Origin: Candidatus Coliplasma caballi
GTDB lineage: Bacteria; Bacillota; Clostridia; Oscillospirales; CAG-382
DNA length: 6,812 nt
Direction of reading: 5' to 3'
Assembly: GCA_018065365.1 (NCBI GenBank)
Contig: JAGHTH010000189.1
Location: 1 to 6,812 of the forward strand
Both the position numbers and the translations under genes were made by a program. Shown piece after piece: positions 4,427 to 6,812 of the stretch. The notes below the pieces were generated by a model, which was not told the origin of the DNA, made no database searches, and saw only the letters and a list, made by a program, of their open reading frames with translations. Position 1 is the first letter of the stretch. Every line of letters begins with the position of its first letter.

Positions 4427-6812
4427 ATGCCGGATTCCATCCATTCCTATATTTTGCTCGGAATCGCCGCTTTGCTCCCCGTGATCGCTGCGGTGGCTTT
4501 GTTCTTCGCCGAAAAGACGAAGTTTATCAAAGGCATGAACCGCCGGACGTATCAGGTGTTTGTGGGAGTTCTCTTCGGCATTCTCGCCGTGATCGGCACA
4601 GAATGGGGGATCCCGCTGGAAACCGCGCAGGTCAACGTGCGCGACGGTGCGGTTCTGACCGCGGGGATTTTCTTCGGAGGTCCTGCCGGGATCATCGCCG
4701 GGCTGATCGGCGGTGTGGAACGCTGGATCGCGGTCGCGTGGGGTGTCGGAAGCTATACGAGAGTCGCCTGCACCGTTTCCACGATCATCGCGGGCTTTAT
4801 TGCCGCGTTTGCGCGCAAATTCCTGTTTGAAGGCAAACGTCCCGGCTGGCTGATCTCTTTTTCGGTCGGCGTCGTAACCGAGGTTTTCCATATCGCGATG
4901 GTGTTCTTAACCAATATGGATACGCCGGACAAAGCAATGGGTGTCGTCAAAATCTGCACGATCCCGATGGTTACCGCGAACAGTCTCAGCGTCCTGTTCT
5001 CCGCGTTGGTGCTGTATATTCTGGAATATAAACAGCGCGAGAAAAAAGAACGCCCGGAAATTTCCCTCGTGATTCAGAGATCTCTGCTGATCGCGGTGGT
5101 GGTGGCGTTTCTGGTAACGACGCTGTTCGTGTATCGTATGCAGGATACGCTCGCGGTCAAACAGGCGGAGTCTATGCTGGAACTTTCCGCAAAGGGCGTC
5201 TCGGCGGATATTCTGGACGCGTCCGACGAGAATCTTCTCAAAAAAGCAAGAAAGATCGCGCAGGCGATCGACACGCTGACACCGAAAGCGATCGCCTCAC
5301 GCTATGAAGTGGATGAGGTCAACATCGTCAACTCCCGCGGCATGATCGTCGCGAGTACGGACGAACGGTTCATCGGGTTCAGTATGTCTTCCGGCGAACA
5401 GTCGGCGGCGTTCCTCGTTTTGCTCGGGGATCAGGAAGAATTGGTGCAGGGGTACGGCCCGATTTCCTACGATCCCGGCTCGTACCGCAAATACGTCGGG
5501 ATCAAGTTGGAGAACGGCTTCGTGCAGGTCGGATATAATTCCGAACGGTTTCAGAGCGATTTGCAGGAAGAAGTGGACGGCATCACGAAGAATCGCTGCG
5601 TCGGAAAGACGGGGTACATTCTGATCGCCAACGAGGAATACAAAATCGTCAGTTCGCCCAAAGAATTCGACGAAACGCTTTTTGACGTGTCCGCACTGAA
5701 AAACAACCCCGCCGAGCAGATGTTCGACCTGGTCATTGACGGACAGAAAACGATCTGCTATTATTTGAAATCCGAGGGATATTTCATCATTTCGGTGCTT
5801 CCCGAGGAAGAAGCCATGCAGTTCCGGAACGTTGCGATGTACGTGAATACGTTTATGGAAGTGCTCGTGTTCGCGATGTTGTTCGTGATGATGTATATGC
5901 TGATCCGCAGCGTCGTGGTCAACAAATTGAAAAGAGTCAATCATTCGCTCGCGAAAATCACGAACGGCGATCTCAACGAAGTGTTCAACGTTCGTTCTAC
6001 GGAGGAGTTCGCAAAATTGTCCGACGATCTGAATTCCACCGTTGACACGCTGAAAAACTATATCGCGGAAGCGGCGGCACGCATTGATCAGGAGCTGGAA
6101 TTCGCCAAAAACATCCAGAGTTCCGCCCTGCCTTCGACGTTCCCGGCGTTCCCGAAGCGAAAAGATTTTGATATTTACGCGATGATGGATACCGCAAAAG
6201 AAGTCGGTGGCGACTTCTACGATTTCTATCTGACCGAGGAAAATACGCTGCATTTTCTGATCGCGGACGTATCGGGGAAAGGGATCCCCGCCGCGATGTT
6301 CATGATGCGTGCGAAGACGGAACTCAAGAGCTTGACCGAGGCGGGACTTCCGCTTTCGGACGTGTTTACCAAAGGTAACGAGGCGCTTTGCGAGGGTAAC
6401 GACGCCGGAATGTTCGTTACGGCTTGGCAGTGCGGCATTGACCTGACCGACGGATCGCTGCGCTACGCCAACGCGGGACATAACCCGCCGCTGATCTGCC
6501 GCGCGGGCGGCTCCTTCGAGTACCTCAAGAGCAGACCGGGCTTCGTGCTTGCCGGCATGGACGGGCTGACCTATCGCACGCAGGAACTTTCGCTCTGCCC
6601 GGGCGACATCGTTTTCCTTTACACCGACGGTGTGACGGAAGCGCAGAACGCAGAGAGCGAACTGTTCGGCGAGGAACGGCTGCTGAACGCGCTGAACGCG
6701 ATCCCGGAATACGATTCGATGGAAGAAATCTGCCGCCACGTCAAGAAGAACGTGGACACGTTCGTCGGCGACGCGGCACAGTTTGACGATATTACCATGC
6801 TCGCCTTTCGTT
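4427..6812 (+). CDS. Membrane sensor PP2C (SpoIIE/RsbU-type) serine phosphatase, 3'-partial
   Basis: No stop is reached in the window; 795 residues are visible. The N-terminus holds about seven hydrophobic segments (near 8-27, 43-60, 76-97, 113-129, 142-162, 172-199, 219-236). It includes NVRD (70-73) and GGPAGIIAGLIGG (84-96), typical of the 5TMR-LYT sensor module. Residues about 238-470 look like an extracytoplasmic Cache domain, with NIVNSRGMIVAST (299-311) and GKTGYILIANEEYKIVSSP (393-411). A further membrane helix (about 476-496), a HAMP region (497-548), a helical linker ending in NIQSSALP, and a PP2C domain follow. The PP2C metal motifs are GGDFYDF with D596, DVSGKG with D614, LYTDGVTEA with D734 and QFDDIT with D787-D788, all intact. 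The predicted role is ligand-controlled dephosphorylation of the STAS proteins at 2854 and 4057. The end at DDITMLAF is normally only a few residues from the C-terminus. AAAGGAG (4411-4417) precedes ATG 4427. Confidence 0.88.
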   Translation, partial: MPDSIHSYILLGIAALLPVIAAVALFFAEKTKFIKGMNRRTYQVFVGVLFGILAVIGTEWGIPLETAQVNVRDGAVLTAGIFFGGPAGIIAGLIGGVERWIAVAWGVGSYTRVACTVSTIIAGFIAAFARKFLFEGKRPGWLISFSVGVVTEVFHIAMVFLTNMDTPDKAMGVVKICTIPMVTANSLSVLFSALVLYILEYKQREKKERPEISLVIQRSLLIAVVVAFLVTTLFVYRMQDTLAVKQAESMLELSAKGVSADILDASDENLLKKARKIAQAIDTLTPKAIASRYEVDEVNIVNSRGMIVASTDERFIGFSMSSGEQSAAFLVLLGDQEELVQGYGPISYDPGSYRKYVGIKLENGFVQVGYNSERFQSDLQEEVDGITKNRCVGKTGYILIANEEYKIVSSPKEFDETLFDVSALKNNPAEQMFDLVIDGQKTICYYLKSEGYFIISVLPEEEAMQFRNVAMYVNTFMEVLVFAMLFVMMYMLIRSVVVNKLKRVNHSLAKITNGDLNEVFNVRSTEEFAKLSDDLNSTVDTLKNYIAEAAARIDQELEFAKNIQSSALPSTFPAFPKRKDFDIYAMMDTAKEVGGDFYDFYLTEENTLHFLIADVSGKGIPAAMFMMRAKTELKSLTEAGLPLSDVFTKGNEALCEGNDAGMFVTAWQCGIDLTDGSLRYANAGHNPPLICRAGGSFEYLKSRPGFVLAGMDGLTYRTQELSLCPGDIVFLYTDGVTEAQNAESELFGEERLLNALNAIPEYDSMEEICRHVKKNVDTFVGDAAQFDDITMLAFR

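Noticed and set aside
5297..6739. A 480-codon open frame on the - strand.
   Set aside because: It lies opposite the PP2C gene, whose + strand frame carries all PP2C, HAMP and Cache motifs. The antisense protein is rich in His, Arg and Phe with no recognisable domain, as expected from mirrored codon bias.

Overview
The window is tightly packed, with almost every gene on the + strand and short gaps between genes. Base composition is fairly balanced to slightly GC-rich. The gene families suggest a Clostridia-type Bacillota, probably from a gut or rumen community: RsbW/RsbV/RsbU-like partner-switching proteins, a 5TMR-LYT-type membrane sensor, purine-rich Shine-Dalgarno sites and a consensus sigma-A-type promoter. 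This assignment is inferred from gene content and style, not from a marker gene.

Region 1 (1-1744) has two genes. The first is the 3' part of an ABC-type AAA ATPase with intact Walker A, Walker B and H-loop; its reading frame is open to the left edge. The second is a nucleoside hydrolase (IUNH family) whose frame is broken by a one-base shift at about 1500-1516. The conserved C-terminal HD segment is still readable in the next frame, so this is either a recent pseudogene or a sequencing error.

Region 2 (1745-1849) is the only real intergenic space. It carries a strong extended -10 promoter (1760-1788), followed by a 17-bp inverted repeat (1802-1818) where an operator could sit.

Region 3 (1850-6812) looks like one signalling operon built on the partner-switching principle. 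In order it encodes: an RsbW/SpoIIAB-like ATP-binding kinase; a small RelA/SpoT-type HD phosphohydrolase; a fusion of a STAS (anti-anti-sigma) domain to an aminoglycoside-phosphotransferase-like kinase; a free-standing STAS protein; and, after a hairpin, a large membrane PP2C phosphatase. The phosphatase has an N-terminal multi-pass 5TMR-LYT-like module, a Cache-like extracytoplasmic domain, HAMP and SpoIIE/RsbU-type PP2C, and runs off the right edge within a few residues of where the domain normally ends.

The likely logic is as follows. The membrane phosphatase senses a ligand and dephosphorylates one or both STAS proteins, the RsbW-like kinase rephosphorylates them, and the free STAS form captures the kinase. 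No sigma factor is visible in the window, so the output is unknown. The unusual parts are the STAS-kinase fusion and the alarmone-hydrolase-like enzyme inserted in the module. Together they suggest that partner switching here may control small-molecule or nucleotide enzymes, or be coupled to them, in addition to or instead of a sigma factor.
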